Shown one piece after another: positions 1 through 5,467 of a DNA stretch of 5,845 bases. Every line of letters begins with the position of its first letter. The first letter of the stretch is position 1. This stretch comes from Bacilli bacterium. GTDB lineage: Bacteria > Bacillota_I > Bacilli_A > RF39 > UBA660. The notes beneath the pieces were generated by a model, which saw nothing but the letters and a program-made list of their open reading frames with translations, did no database searches and was not told the DNA's origin. The position numbers were made by a program, and so were the translations under genes. Where the stretch lies: contig JAILLM010000145.1 in the NCBI GenBank assembly GCA_024693165.1, forward strand, positions 1 through 5,845, in the 5' to 3' direction.

Positions 1-156
1 TCTAGGAATTATATAACTAGTAACAATTATACTTATCGCAGAAAATAATAATAAACTTAAAGAAAAATCTCCATTTATATAATCATACAAACTAGCTACA
101 AATGCAGAAACACCCATTGTAAATATTGGTATTAATACTAATAAATAGAACAACAT
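1..156 (-). CDS. Small hydrophobic membrane protein, 5' part only (runs off left edge)
   Basis: Reading the minus strand from the ATG at 156-154 gives 52 codons with no stop before the window edge, so only the N-terminal part is seen. It begins MLFYLLVLIPIFTMGVSAFV and continues into a second hydrophobic stretch (about residues 33-50). At least two membrane-spanning segments are likely, separated by a short polar loop. The start codon shares one base with the stop of the upstream gene (TAATG), which indicates translational coupling and one operon with the cadherin-like protein. There is no clear Shine-Dalgarno of its own, only an A/G-rich GAAGAAG stretch. I do not recognise the family. A role together with the upstream membrane protein is inferred from the coupling only. 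Confidence 0.6.
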   Translation of the reverse strand, partial: MLFYLLVLIPIFTMGVSAFVASLYDYINGDFSLSLLLFSAISIIVTSYIIPR

Positions 157-1004
157 TATTTCTTATCTTCTTCAGGGATTAAAGTTCTAGGTGTTAATAC
201 ACCTGGTGTTATTGTTTCACTAGAAACATTATTTATATTTTCCTTTTCTGCACTTTGTTTAATTATTTCATCAACATCAATATCTTTTGTTCTAGAGTTT
301 AAAATATCAATATTTACTTTAGAGAACTTATCTTGAGACTTTTTAAAGAAATATAATAATACTCCTACTACTAATGCAAGAACAACTACAAAACCAATAA
401 TAAGTCCAATAACTTTATTCTTTTTAACAATAGTAACAGTATAAGTATTAGATCCAATCATAGCATTTTCAACTACAATTTCAACAGTAGTCTTTTTATC
501 TTTTAATTCTACTAAACCAGCACCATATACATTAGTGAAATTACCTTCAGTAGTAGCATTAATATATACTTTATCAATATCACTAGGAACAGTAACTGTA
601 AAATCATTCTTTTGTGAATCATAATTTAATTTAAAACCAACTACTTCTAAATCAGTAAGTACAATTGATTGACTACCTTCAGATTGTTTATAAATAACAA
701 AAGGAATTACTATACCCTCTTCAGAATTTTCTTTACTAACAAATCTAATATTTTGAATAGTATTTTTATTATTTAAAATAATATTTGTACTACCTACTAC
801 ATCAAATCCAGAAATGTTTGAAGTAACTAAATTTAATTCAGTAAATTCCTCAGAAACATAAGCAACAAAACTATCATCATTATTAGCAAATACTATACCT
901 TCACTAGTAGAAATTTCAAAAGGAAAATCAGTTAAATCAATCGCATGTACGCAAACAGGCAAAAGCATAACTAAAAATAATAATACATATTTCAACTTTT
1001 TCAT
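156..1004 (-). CDS. Secreted single-pass membrane protein with cadherin-like beta-sandwich domain
   Basis: This is a 282-residue type I membrane protein. Residues 1-21 form a signal peptide (MKKLKY then LLFLVMLLP), with likely cleavage after VHA. Residues 22-115 are a beta-rich extracellular region. Residues about 116-193 (LTDLEVVGFKLNYDSQKNDF onward, with TVTVPSDIDKV and ending NTYTVTIVKK) resemble the cadherin-like beta-sandwich family (Pfam PF12733), common in surface proteins of Gram-positive gut bacteria. A transmembrane helix follows at about 198-220, then a charged cytoplasmic tail of about 60 residues. There is no sortase motif, so the protein stays in the membrane. The start is supported by AGAGGG at 1015-1010, 5 nt before the ATG, and by an extended -10 promoter further upstream. 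The stop overlaps the next start. The ligand is unknown. The domain assignment rests on pattern recognition, not a profile search. Confidence 0.75.
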   Translation of the reverse strand: MKKLKYVLLFLVMLLPVCVHAIDLTDFPFEISTSEGIVFANNDDSFVAYVSEEFTELNLVTSNISGFDVVGSTNIILNNKNTIQNIRFVSKENSEEGIVIPFVIYKQSEGSQSIVLTDLEVVGFKLNYDSQKNDFTVTVPSDIDKVYINATTEGNFTNVYGAGLVELKDKKTTVEIVVENAMIGSNTYTVTIVKKNKVIGLIIGFVVVLALVVGVLLYFFKKSQDKFSKVNIDILNSRTKDIDVDEIIKQSAEKENINNVSSETITPGVLTPRTLIPEEDKK

Positions 1005-1027
1005 ATAATCCCTCTATTCTATTTAAA

Positions 1028-1036
1028 ATTATAGCA
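1028..1036 (-). promoter_or_regulatory. Extended -10 promoter for the cadherin-like gene
   Basis: The minus strand reads TGCTATAAT, a perfect TATAAT (1033-1028) with the TG of an extended -10. No good -35 is visible 16-18 bp upstream, which fits extended -10 promoters. Predicted transcription start is near 1021, giving a leader of roughly 17 nt. Confidence 0.6.
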
Positions 1037-1075
1037 AAAGATAAAAATAAATACTATAAGTTAAAAACAAATTTA

Positions 1076-1104
1076 TTGTCTAAATAATTATTCATTGATA
1101 TAAT
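1076..1104 (+). promoter_or_regulatory. Sigma-A promoter for the zinc-ribbon gene
   Basis: TTGTCT (1076-1081), a 17-bp spacer and TATAAT (1099-1104), with TGA directly before the -10 (extended -10). Predicted start is near 1111, so the leader would be only about 14 nt and begin at the ribosome binding site (AGGATGGTGA, 1111-1120). The promoter is divergent from the one at 1028-1036, and the two share the 40 bp between them. Confidence 0.65.
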
Positions 1105-1124
1105 TTTTATAGGATGGTGATACG

Positions 1125-1724
1125 ATGTATTGTCAAAAGTGCAATAGACTACTAAGCGAAGACAATTTAAAATGTACTAAATGTGGTTTTGATAATAGTA
1201 TTGTATCAAAATCAATCAAACTAAAAGAAACAAACGTAGTTAATAAAAAATTAAATCCAATCACAGTAATAATTGGAATTATAATTCTAATGATTATATC
1301 ATTTGCAATTACAATAATCATTATGAATAATAATAAAAAAGAAGAATATGAATACAACACAGTAACAAAAGAAGTTGTTTTAAATAATAAATTTACTTTC
1401 AAAGGAATAACAATTGATTATCCTGATACTTGGGGTTCATCAAAGACTGCAATATTTAATAGAGAATCACAAAAAGTAAACATAACTTTTAAAGAAATAA
1501 ATGAAACAGATTATAATGAACTAACATCAATAAATGAATGCTTAAAACATTCCTTTAAAGATTTCACAGGACTTACCTATGCAGAAGAAAGTTTATATAC
1601 CTACCTATTCGTCTTAGATGGTACTTATTACAAAATAACAGTAAACTATGAAAAAACAAGTTATACTGAAGAAATGCAAAATGAGATAAGTCAAATTATT
1701 AATTCTATAACACAAAAAAAATAG
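1125..1724 (+). CDS. Membrane-anchored zinc-ribbon protein with extracytoplasmic domain
   Basis: This 199-residue protein starts with a zinc ribbon: C3-x2-C6 and C17-x2-C20 (CQKCNRLL and CTKCGF) are the four expected metal ligands. A basic linker follows, then one transmembrane helix at about residues 46-67, and an extracytoplasmic domain of about 130 residues. That domain includes a YPDTWGSS motif near residue 99, as in proteins with a small PsbP-like or sigma-factor-associated fold; the resemblance is weak. The architecture (cytoplasmic zinc ribbon, helix, outside domain) is common among uncharacterised Bacillota proteins, and the zinc ribbon may bind another protein. Start support is GGATGGTGA just upstream. 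It is transcribed apart from its neighbours, diverging from the cadherin-like gene and converging on SurfA. The function is unknown. Confidence 0.75.
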   Translation: MYCQKCNRLLSEDNLKCTKCGFDNSIVSKSIKLKETNVVNKKLNPITVIIGIIILMIISFAITIIIMNNNKKEEYEYNTVTKEVVLNNKFTFKGITIDYPDTWGSSKTAIFNRESQKVNITFKEINETDYNELTSINECLKHSFKDFTGLTYAEESLYTYLFVLDGTYYKITVNYEKTSYTEEMQNEISQIINSITQKK

Positions 1725-1742
1725 GTTTTTAAAACCTATTTT
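1718..1742. terminator. Bidirectional terminator shared by two convergent genes
   Basis: A near-perfect palindrome, with AAAATAGGTT (1718-1727) pairing with AACCTATTTT (1733-1742) around a 5-nt loop. Runs of A to the left and T to the right give a U-tract on either strand. Both stop codons lie inside the stem: the plus-strand TAG at 1722-1724 and the minus-strand TAG at 1738-1736. Confidence 0.8.
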
Positions 1743-2389
1743 CTTTTTAAAGTATTATTATAAGCTTTTTTACCATTAATGTAACTTAATCCACCTACTG
1801 TTACACTTAAACCAGCTAATAATGCAAATATTTCACTTAATGAAATATCACCAGTCTTAGGTGCAGGTGCAGGAGTTGGTGCAGGTGTTGGTGCTGGAGT
1901 TGATGGTGTTTCAGGTGTTGATGGTGTTGATGGTGTTTCAGGTTTTTCTGGAGTTTCAGGTGTTTCAGGTTTTTCTGGAGTTTCAGGTGTTTCTGGTGGA
2001 GTATCAGGAACTAAACCTTTCTTTTCAGCTTCAGTTTTAATTTCTGGATCCCAGTATTTTCCTTCTTCTTCATTATATCCATGATCTGGAGTAACACAAG
2101 AACCACCGTCATTTTTCTTTTCTTCTTGTTTTTGTTCTTCTTGTTTAGGTTCTTCTTTTTCCTCTTCTTGAACAGGATCAACAACTGTATTATCAACAAC
2201 TACATCGTTTTCTTTAATATCTTCAGTATTGTAATCGTCTTCTTGATCTTCAAATAATACTTCTTCATTTTCTTCAGCAAATACTCTAGTTGACATAAGT
2301 GGTGAAGTAAATGTTAAACCACCAACTAATGCAGCTAAAACTAATTTTTTATTTAATCTTGCAGATTTTGAACTTTTCACTTTTAACAT
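1736..2389 (-). CDS. Sortase-anchored proline-rich surface protein (SurfA)
   Basis: This 217-residue wall protein has a signal peptide at residues 1-38 (basic SSKSARLNKK, then LVLAALVGGL, cleavage after VFA). An acidic, Glu/Gln/Lys-rich stalk follows (39-92), then a conserved block at 93-123 (NDGGSCVTPD then YWDPEIKTE) and a proline-rich linker of ETP, EKP and APTP units (about 129-176). It ends in a cell-wall sorting signal: APKTGD (176-181), a hydrophobic helix (184-204) and a basic tail. It is paralogous to the protein at 3582-4283, and about 93% identical at DNA level over the last 125 bp before the linker repeat. The start is set by AAGGGGG (2404-2398), 8 nt upstream. It has its own promoter, a near-copy of the sortase promoter. 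Anchoring by the sortase encoded nearby is inferred. There is no recognised catalytic or binding domain, so a spacer or wall-structural role is plausible. Confidence 0.85.
   Translation of the reverse strand: MLKVKSSKSARLNKKLVLAALVGGLTFTSPLMSTRVFAEENEEVLFEDQEDDYNTEDIKENDVVVDNTVVDPVQEEEKEEPKQEEQKQEEKKNDGGSCVTPDHGYNEEEGKYWDPEIKTEAEKKGLVPDTPPETPETPEKPETPETPEKPETPSTPSTPETPSTPAPTPAPTPAPAPKTGDISLSEIFALLAGLSVTVGGLSYINGKKAYNNTLKRK
1755..1879 (-). repeat. Direct repeat copy 1 (3' end of SurfA)
   Basis: This 125-bp stretch, encoding the sorting signal, aligns without gaps to 3613-3737; I count 116 of 125 identical bases. The 43 bp at 1837-1879 are identical to 3695-3737. Same orientation, 1858 bp apart, with mraY between. 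Confidence 0.85.
1862..1999 (-). repeat. Coding repeats for the Pro-rich linker of SurfA
   Basis: Degenerate short tandem units encode ETPEKP, STP and APTP. All units are multiples of three bases, so changes in copy number keep the reading frame and only alter linker length. Confidence 0.7.
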
Positions 2390-2402
2390 ATAAAATACCC
2401 CC

Positions 2403-2426
2403 TTAAAGAGTGTTCTTCCTCTTTAA
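2403..2426 (-). promoter_or_regulatory. 5' leader hairpin of SurfA mRNA
   Basis: TTAAAGAG (2426-2419) pairs perfectly with CTCTTTAA (2410-2403) around an 8-nt loop. It lies at or very near the predicted 5' end (about 2428), and its 3' arm overlaps the first two bases of the ribosome binding site AAGGGGG. It could stabilise the mRNA or control translation; both are inference. Confidence 0.45.
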
Positions 2427-2431
2427 ACAGG

Positions 2432-2465
2432 GCATATAATACCACTTTATGTATAAAAAGTCAAA
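2432..2465 (-). promoter_or_regulatory. Sigma-A promoter of SurfA, matching the sortase promoter
   Basis: TTGACT (2464-2459), a 17-bp spacer and TATTAT (2441-2436), with TGG before the -10. The 34-bp element matches the sortase promoter at 27 positions, with 16 of 17 identical over AAAGTGGTATTATATGC. The -35 box overlaps the U-tract of the mraY terminator. Confidence 0.8.
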
Positions 2466-2491
2466 AAATAGAGAGTATCAAAACTCTCTAT
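2463..2491 (-). terminator. mraY terminator
   Basis: ATAGAGAGT forms a 9-bp stem with ACTCTCTAT around a 6-nt loop (stem 2468-2491), followed by six U on the minus strand. The mraY stop TAG (2490-2488) lies within the stem. Confidence 0.8.
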
Positions 2492-3480
2492 AACCATACT
2501 CCATATACTACACCAAACATTGCAAGTAAGAATCCTACTACATAGAATACTCTTACAATATCTGTTTCAGCCCATCCTAACTCTTCAAAATGATGATGAA
2601 GAGGAGCTTTTAAGAATACTTTCTTATGGAATTTTCTAATAGCAATTATTTGAATCATACTAGATAATGTTTCTACTACGAATACTCCACCAATTAATGC
2701 AAGTGAAATCTCATGATGTGTAAGAATAGCTATACTTGCTAATGCTCCACCTAATGCAAGAGATCCTGTATCACCCATAAATATTTTAGCAGGATGTGCA
2801 TTAAATAATAAGAATCCCATAATACTACCACAAAGGATAAAACAGAAGATAGCTATTGAACTATAACCTACTATCCAATTAGAACCCCAAGCAATAATAC
2901 CATAAGCTAGTATTGCAAGGAATGATAAACCTCCACATAATCCATCTAATCCATCAGTTATATTAACTGCATTTGTTGTAGCAACAAGTAAGAATAAAAT
3001 GAATAATGTATAGTAAATTCCTAAATCAACTTTGAAATTGAATAATGAAACCTCTAATGTAGAAGTACCACCAAACTTGTGATAAATCATATAGAATGCA
3101 ATTGCAATTAATAATTGTAATACAAACTTAACTTTAATAGATAATCCTTTATTATCATGAAACATTATCTTCTTAAAATCATCATAGAATCCAAGTAAAC
3201 CATAACATAAGAATACAAATATAATAATAAATAAGTTATAGTTCATTTGAATACTACCCTTTAACATAAGTAAAAATATACTTAAGAAAGGAGGAATAAT
3301 AAATATTAAACCACCAAGTGTTGGAGTTCCATTCTTTAATTGATGTCTTTTATTAATAAATTCACTAACAGTTTGTCTTGCATTTAATTTCTTCATCATT
3401 GGAAGTACTACTAATCCAACGCAGATAGATAAAACAAAACCAAGAGTAATTGCTAATGCTGATTTTGCTAATATTAGCAT
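2488..3480 (-). CDS. mraY: Phospho-N-acetylmuramoyl-pentapeptide-transferase
   Basis: MraY (EC 2.7.8.13) transfers phospho-MurNAc-pentapeptide from its UDP carrier to undecaprenyl phosphate in the cytoplasmic membrane. This makes lipid I, the precursor of lipid II. The 330-residue length is usual for Gram-positive MraY. Family motifs are clear: RQTV (35-38), GTPTLGG (51-57), the Asp pair in FYDDFKK (D100, D101), NAVNITDGLDGL (170-181), FMGDTGSL (234-241) and APLHHHFE (292-299). About ten hydrophobic helices are visible. No key residue is missing. The start is supported by GAGGTGA about 7 nt upstream. The usual partners murF, murD and ftsW are absent; instead the gene sits as a single unit between two sortase-cargo paralogues, with a terminator on each side. 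MraY supplies the pathway to lipid II, the normal acceptor in sortase reactions. Confidence 0.96.
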   Translation of the reverse strand: MLILAKSALAITLGFVLSICVGLVVLPMMKKLNARQTVSEFINKRHQLKNGTPTLGGLIFIIPPFLSIFLLMLKGSIQMNYNLFIIIFVFLCYGLLGFYDDFKKIMFHDNKGLSIKVKFVLQLLIAIAFYMIYHKFGGTSTLEVSLFNFKVDLGIYYTLFILFLLVATTNAVNITDGLDGLCGGLSFLAILAYGIIAWGSNWIVGYSSIAIFCFILCGSIMGFLLFNAHPAKIFMGDTGSLALGGALASIAILTHHEISLALIGGVFVVETLSSMIQIIAIRKFHKKVFLKAPLHHHFEELGWAETDIVRVFYVVGFLLAMFGVVYGVWL

Positions 3481-3508
3481 ATATCTTCACCTCTTAATTA
3501 TATTTTAT

Positions 3509-3537
3509 ATAATAGATAATTAATTAGTAAATCATAA
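3509..3537 (-). promoter_or_regulatory. Candidate promoter for mraY
   Basis: TTATGA (3537-3532), a 17-bp spacer and TATTAT (3514-3509) lie between the upstream terminator and the start codon. The -35 is poor (three of six bases), so this is a weak prediction. The terminator just upstream implies that some promoter must lie in this gap. Confidence 0.35.
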
Positions 3538-3562
3538 CCTTTATTTTTGTCATATAATTTAC

Positions 3563-3588
3563 AAAAAAAGATAGTTATTAACTATCTT
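3563..3588 (-). terminator. Terminator of the sortase-SurfB operon
   Basis: AAGATAGT pairs with ACTATCTT over 8 bp around a 5-nt loop (3568-3588), followed by a run of U on the minus strand. The SurfB stop TAG (3584-3582) lies in the stem. It separates the sortase operon from mraY. Confidence 0.8.
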
Positions 3589-4283
3589 CTTTTTGTATCA
3601 TTTTCTAAAGTTTTATTATAAGCTCTTTTACCATTAATATAACTTATTCCACCTACTGTAACACTTAAACCAGCAAGTAATGCTAAAATTTCATTTAATG
3701 AAATATCACCAGTCTTAGGTGCAGGTGCAGGAGTTGGAGTTGGTTCTGGTGTTGGAGTTGGTGTTGGAGTTGGTGTTGGAGTTGGTTCTGGTGTTGGTGT
3801 TGGAGTTGGTGTTGGCTCTGGTGTTGGTGTTGGTGTTGGTTCTGGTGTTGGAGTTGGCTCCGGTGTTGGTGTTGGAGTTGGCTCTGGTTCTAGATGTTTC
3901 TTTTCAGGTTCAGTTTTAATTTCTGGATCCCAATATTCTCCAGCCTTTTCATCATATCCATTATCAGGAGTTACACATGATCCACCATCATTTTTCTTTT
4001 CTTCTTCTTGTTTTGATTCTTCTTGTTTTTGTTCTTCTTGTTTAGTTTCTTCCTTAGCAGGTTCTGGTTCAACTACAGTATTGTCTTGAACAACATCCTC
4101 TTCTTTAATATCTTCAGTTTTATAATCATCTTCTTGATCTTCAAATAAAACTTCATCTTCAGCTGCTAAAGCTTTAACTGATAATACTGGAGCAGTAAAT
4201 GATAAACTAGCTACCATTCCTCCTAAAATCATAAAATATTGTTTTTTTGTTAATTTTGTTTTTTTACTATTAGTTACTTTCAT
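3582..4283 (-). CDS. Sortase-anchored proline-rich surface protein (SurfB), coupled to sortase
   Basis: This is a 233-residue wall protein. An upstream ATG at 4289 is one base from the Shine-Dalgarno, so the ATG at 4283 (MKVTNSKKTK), 7 nt from AGGAGGA (4297-4291), is preferred. It has a signal peptide of about 40 residues (cleavage near ALA before AED), an acidic EEQKQEE-rich stalk, the block NDGGSCVTPD to YWDPEIKTE shared with SurfA (single Cys103), and a PTPTPEPTP linker (about 132-187). It ends in the sorting signal APKTGD (188-193), a hydrophobic helix and a basic tail. The Shine-Dalgarno overlaps the sortase stop (TAGGAGG), so translation is probably coupled and this is very likely a direct sortase substrate. 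No enzymatic domain is seen; a wall-spanning spacer or adaptor is plausible. Confidence 0.85.
   Translation of the reverse strand: MKVTNSKKTKLTKKQYFMILGGMVASLSFTAPVLSVKALAAEDEVLFEDQEDDYKTEDIKEEDVVQDNTVVEPEPAKEETKQEEQKQEESKQEEEKKNDGGSCVTPDNGYDEKAGEYWDPEIKTEPEKKHLEPEPTPTPTPEPTPTPEPTPTPTPEPTPTPTPTPEPTPTPTPTPTPTPEPTPTPAPAPKTGDISLNEILALLAGLSVTVGGISYINGKRAYNKTLENDTKRR
3613..3737 (-). repeat. Direct repeat copy 2 (3' end of SurfB)
   Basis: Partner of 1755-1879, with 116 of 125 bases identical by eye and no gaps. It encodes the end of the linker, the APKTGD signal and the membrane helix. It suggests a gene duplication or recent gene conversion between the two cargo genes. Confidence 0.85.
3723..3890 (-). 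repeat. Tandem hexamer-type repeat encoding (PT)n/(PE)PT linker
   Basis: Repeated ACTCCAACACCA-like units on the minus strand, interrupted by GAGCCA or GAACCA, encode PTPTPEPTP arrays over about 56 residues. Units are 6 bp, so slippage or unequal recombination would change linker length without a frameshift. Confidence 0.85.
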
Positions 4284-4290
4284 TTTCATA

Positions 4291-4298
4291 TCCTCCTA
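4291..4298 (-). promoter_or_regulatory. SurfB Shine-Dalgarno overlapping the sortase stop codon
   Basis: TAGGAGGA holds the sortase stop TAG (4298-4296) and a consensus AGGAGG. Its distance to the ATG at 4283 is optimal; to the ATG at 4289 it is far too short. This sets the SurfB start and suggests translational coupling. Confidence 0.8.
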
Positions 4299-5420
4299 TT
4301 TTGTTAATTTTTTTACTTTATTATTTGAATTTGTAACATCAGCTTCATTTGTATATTGTTTAACTGCTTTACAAACTACAACCAATTTTGGTTCTTTGTA
4401 GCCAGAATCATATGAACAAGCTACTAAATTTACAATTTTGTCACCATATTCAAGGTTAACATCAGATCTAACTATTGCATTTTCTTCTACATAATCAACA
4501 TATTGATTAAAGTTAGCAATATTATCTAGATTATATATCATAAAATTACCATCATTAACACCTTCAGTTACATAAGAAGCAACTATTTCAAGTGCATATA
4601 CAGAACCATCTTCACTATAATAAACACCATATGGATGTTCATCTAGGAACGATTGAGTTCTAAAATATTTTAAATTATTAAATTTTTTATCTTTTCTCCA
4701 ATCAGCCATTGAATGACCAAATATTGGAATTGTTGTATTTTGAATTGTACTTGAATCATCACCTAGAGATAAATCAGTATTAGTATGAACGAATAACTCA
4801 CCTTCATAATAACCATTTTCATTTCTATCTCTATGTAGATAATAATCATTAGTAGAATCATCTACTCTTTGATATACTGGATAATCCATTGATGTTCCAG
4901 GAACATCTAAGTATCCAACATAATCACTATTTTCAGCATTATATGCTTGAGCATCTATATCTCTAAATTCATATCCTTTATCTAATAAATATGAATCAGT
5001 ATATTCATCATAAATAACTGTTTCTTGAACAGGTTCTTCAGTAACTGCAGGAGTATCTTCAGTTTTATCTTCAGTAGTAGTTTCTTCAACTGGTGTTACT
5101 TCATATGTTATTTCTGGTTCAAATTCTGTTACATTTGTATTATTTATATCAGGTTTAAACATTTGTGAAGCAGATTCACCAACATTATCAAAGAATACTT
5201 TAACTTGTTCAACGCCACTATTCAAAGTGCTTTGTAAATCTTCACATGTATCAGAAGTAAATTCTTTAAAATCGTCTATTTTTGATTCAATTGCATTAGT
5301 ATTGAAGTTTTCTGTAATAACTGCTTTTAAGTCAGGACTTAATACAGAAAGTACGATTCCACCACCTACTAAAGTAGCTGCAATACCTGGAAAATAGCTA
5401 ACTATACCTATCTTTTTCAT
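4296..5420 (-). CDS. Class B-like sortase with long membrane stalk
   Basis: This transpeptidase cleaves surface proteins at a sorting motif and joins them to the wall. From the ATG at 5420 (GGGAG 10 nt upstream) it has 374 residues. There is an N-terminal membrane anchor (about 4-28), a long stalk rich in Glu, Asp and Thr (about 29-143), and a sortase domain (about 150-357). The domain shows DYVGYLDVPGTSMDYPVYQ, the catalytic His236 in FGHSMADW followed by F-x-x-L-x-x-F, and Cys335 in LVACSYD after YGDKI; these are class B hallmarks. The catalytic Arg expected ten residues after the Cys is Lys345 (EPKLVVVCK). Typical class B enzymes have about 240 residues; the excess is the stalk. The next ATG upstream (5471) lies immediately after the -10 box and would not be transcribed. 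It is co-transcribed with SurfB, its probable substrate. Confidence 0.88.
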   Translation of the reverse strand: MKKIGIVSYFPGIAATLVGGGIVLSVLSPDLKAVITENFNTNAIESKIDDFKEFTSDTCEDLQSTLNSGVEQVKVFFDNVGESASQMFKPDINNTNVTEFEPEITYEVTPVEETTTEDKTEDTPAVTEEPVQETVIYDEYTDSYLLDKGYEFRDIDAQAYNAENSDYVGYLDVPGTSMDYPVYQRVDDSTNDYYLHRDRNENGYYEGELFVHTNTDLSLGDDSSTIQNTTIPIFGHSMADWRKDKKFNNLKYFRTQSFLDEHPYGVYYSEDGSVYALEIVASYVTEGVNDGNFMIYNLDNIANFNQYVDYVEENAIVRSDVNLEYGDKIVNLVACSYDSGYKEPKLVVVCKAVKQYTNEADVTNSNNKVKKLTK

Positions 5421-5425
5421 AATTA

Positions 5426-5449
5426 TCACACTCCCATAAAATGGTTCAT
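5426..5449 (-). other. Possible 7-codon leader ORF upstream of the sortase
   Basis: ATG at 5449 encodes MNHFMGV and stops at TGA (5428-5426), 5 nt before the sortase start and in another frame. It has its own AAAGGGG (5460-5454) 4 nt upstream and covers the sortase ribosome binding site (5435-5431). It could be a regulatory leader peptide or chance. Confidence 0.25.
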
Positions 5450-5467
5450 TTTTCCCCTTTAATTGCT

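Noticed and set aside
1133..1402. Minus-strand ORF inside the zinc-ribbon gene
   Set aside because: Antisense of a gene with clear CxxC motifs, promoter and Shine-Dalgarno. The hydrophobic stretch is the complement of the Ile/Asn-rich helix and linker.
2011..2199. Second minus-strand ORF within SurfA
   Set aside because: A frame-shifted reading of the Glu/Lys-rich stalk giving a Lys/Leu-rich product; no independent start signals.
3723..3890. CRISPR-like array
   Set aside because: Units are 6-12 bp, contiguous, without unique spacers, and lie in frame in a coding region.
3719..3919. Plus-strand ORF rich in Leu, Val and Glu
   Set aside because: It is the antisense reading of the Pro-Thr-Glu tandem repeat, with no ribosome binding site and only repeat-derived composition.
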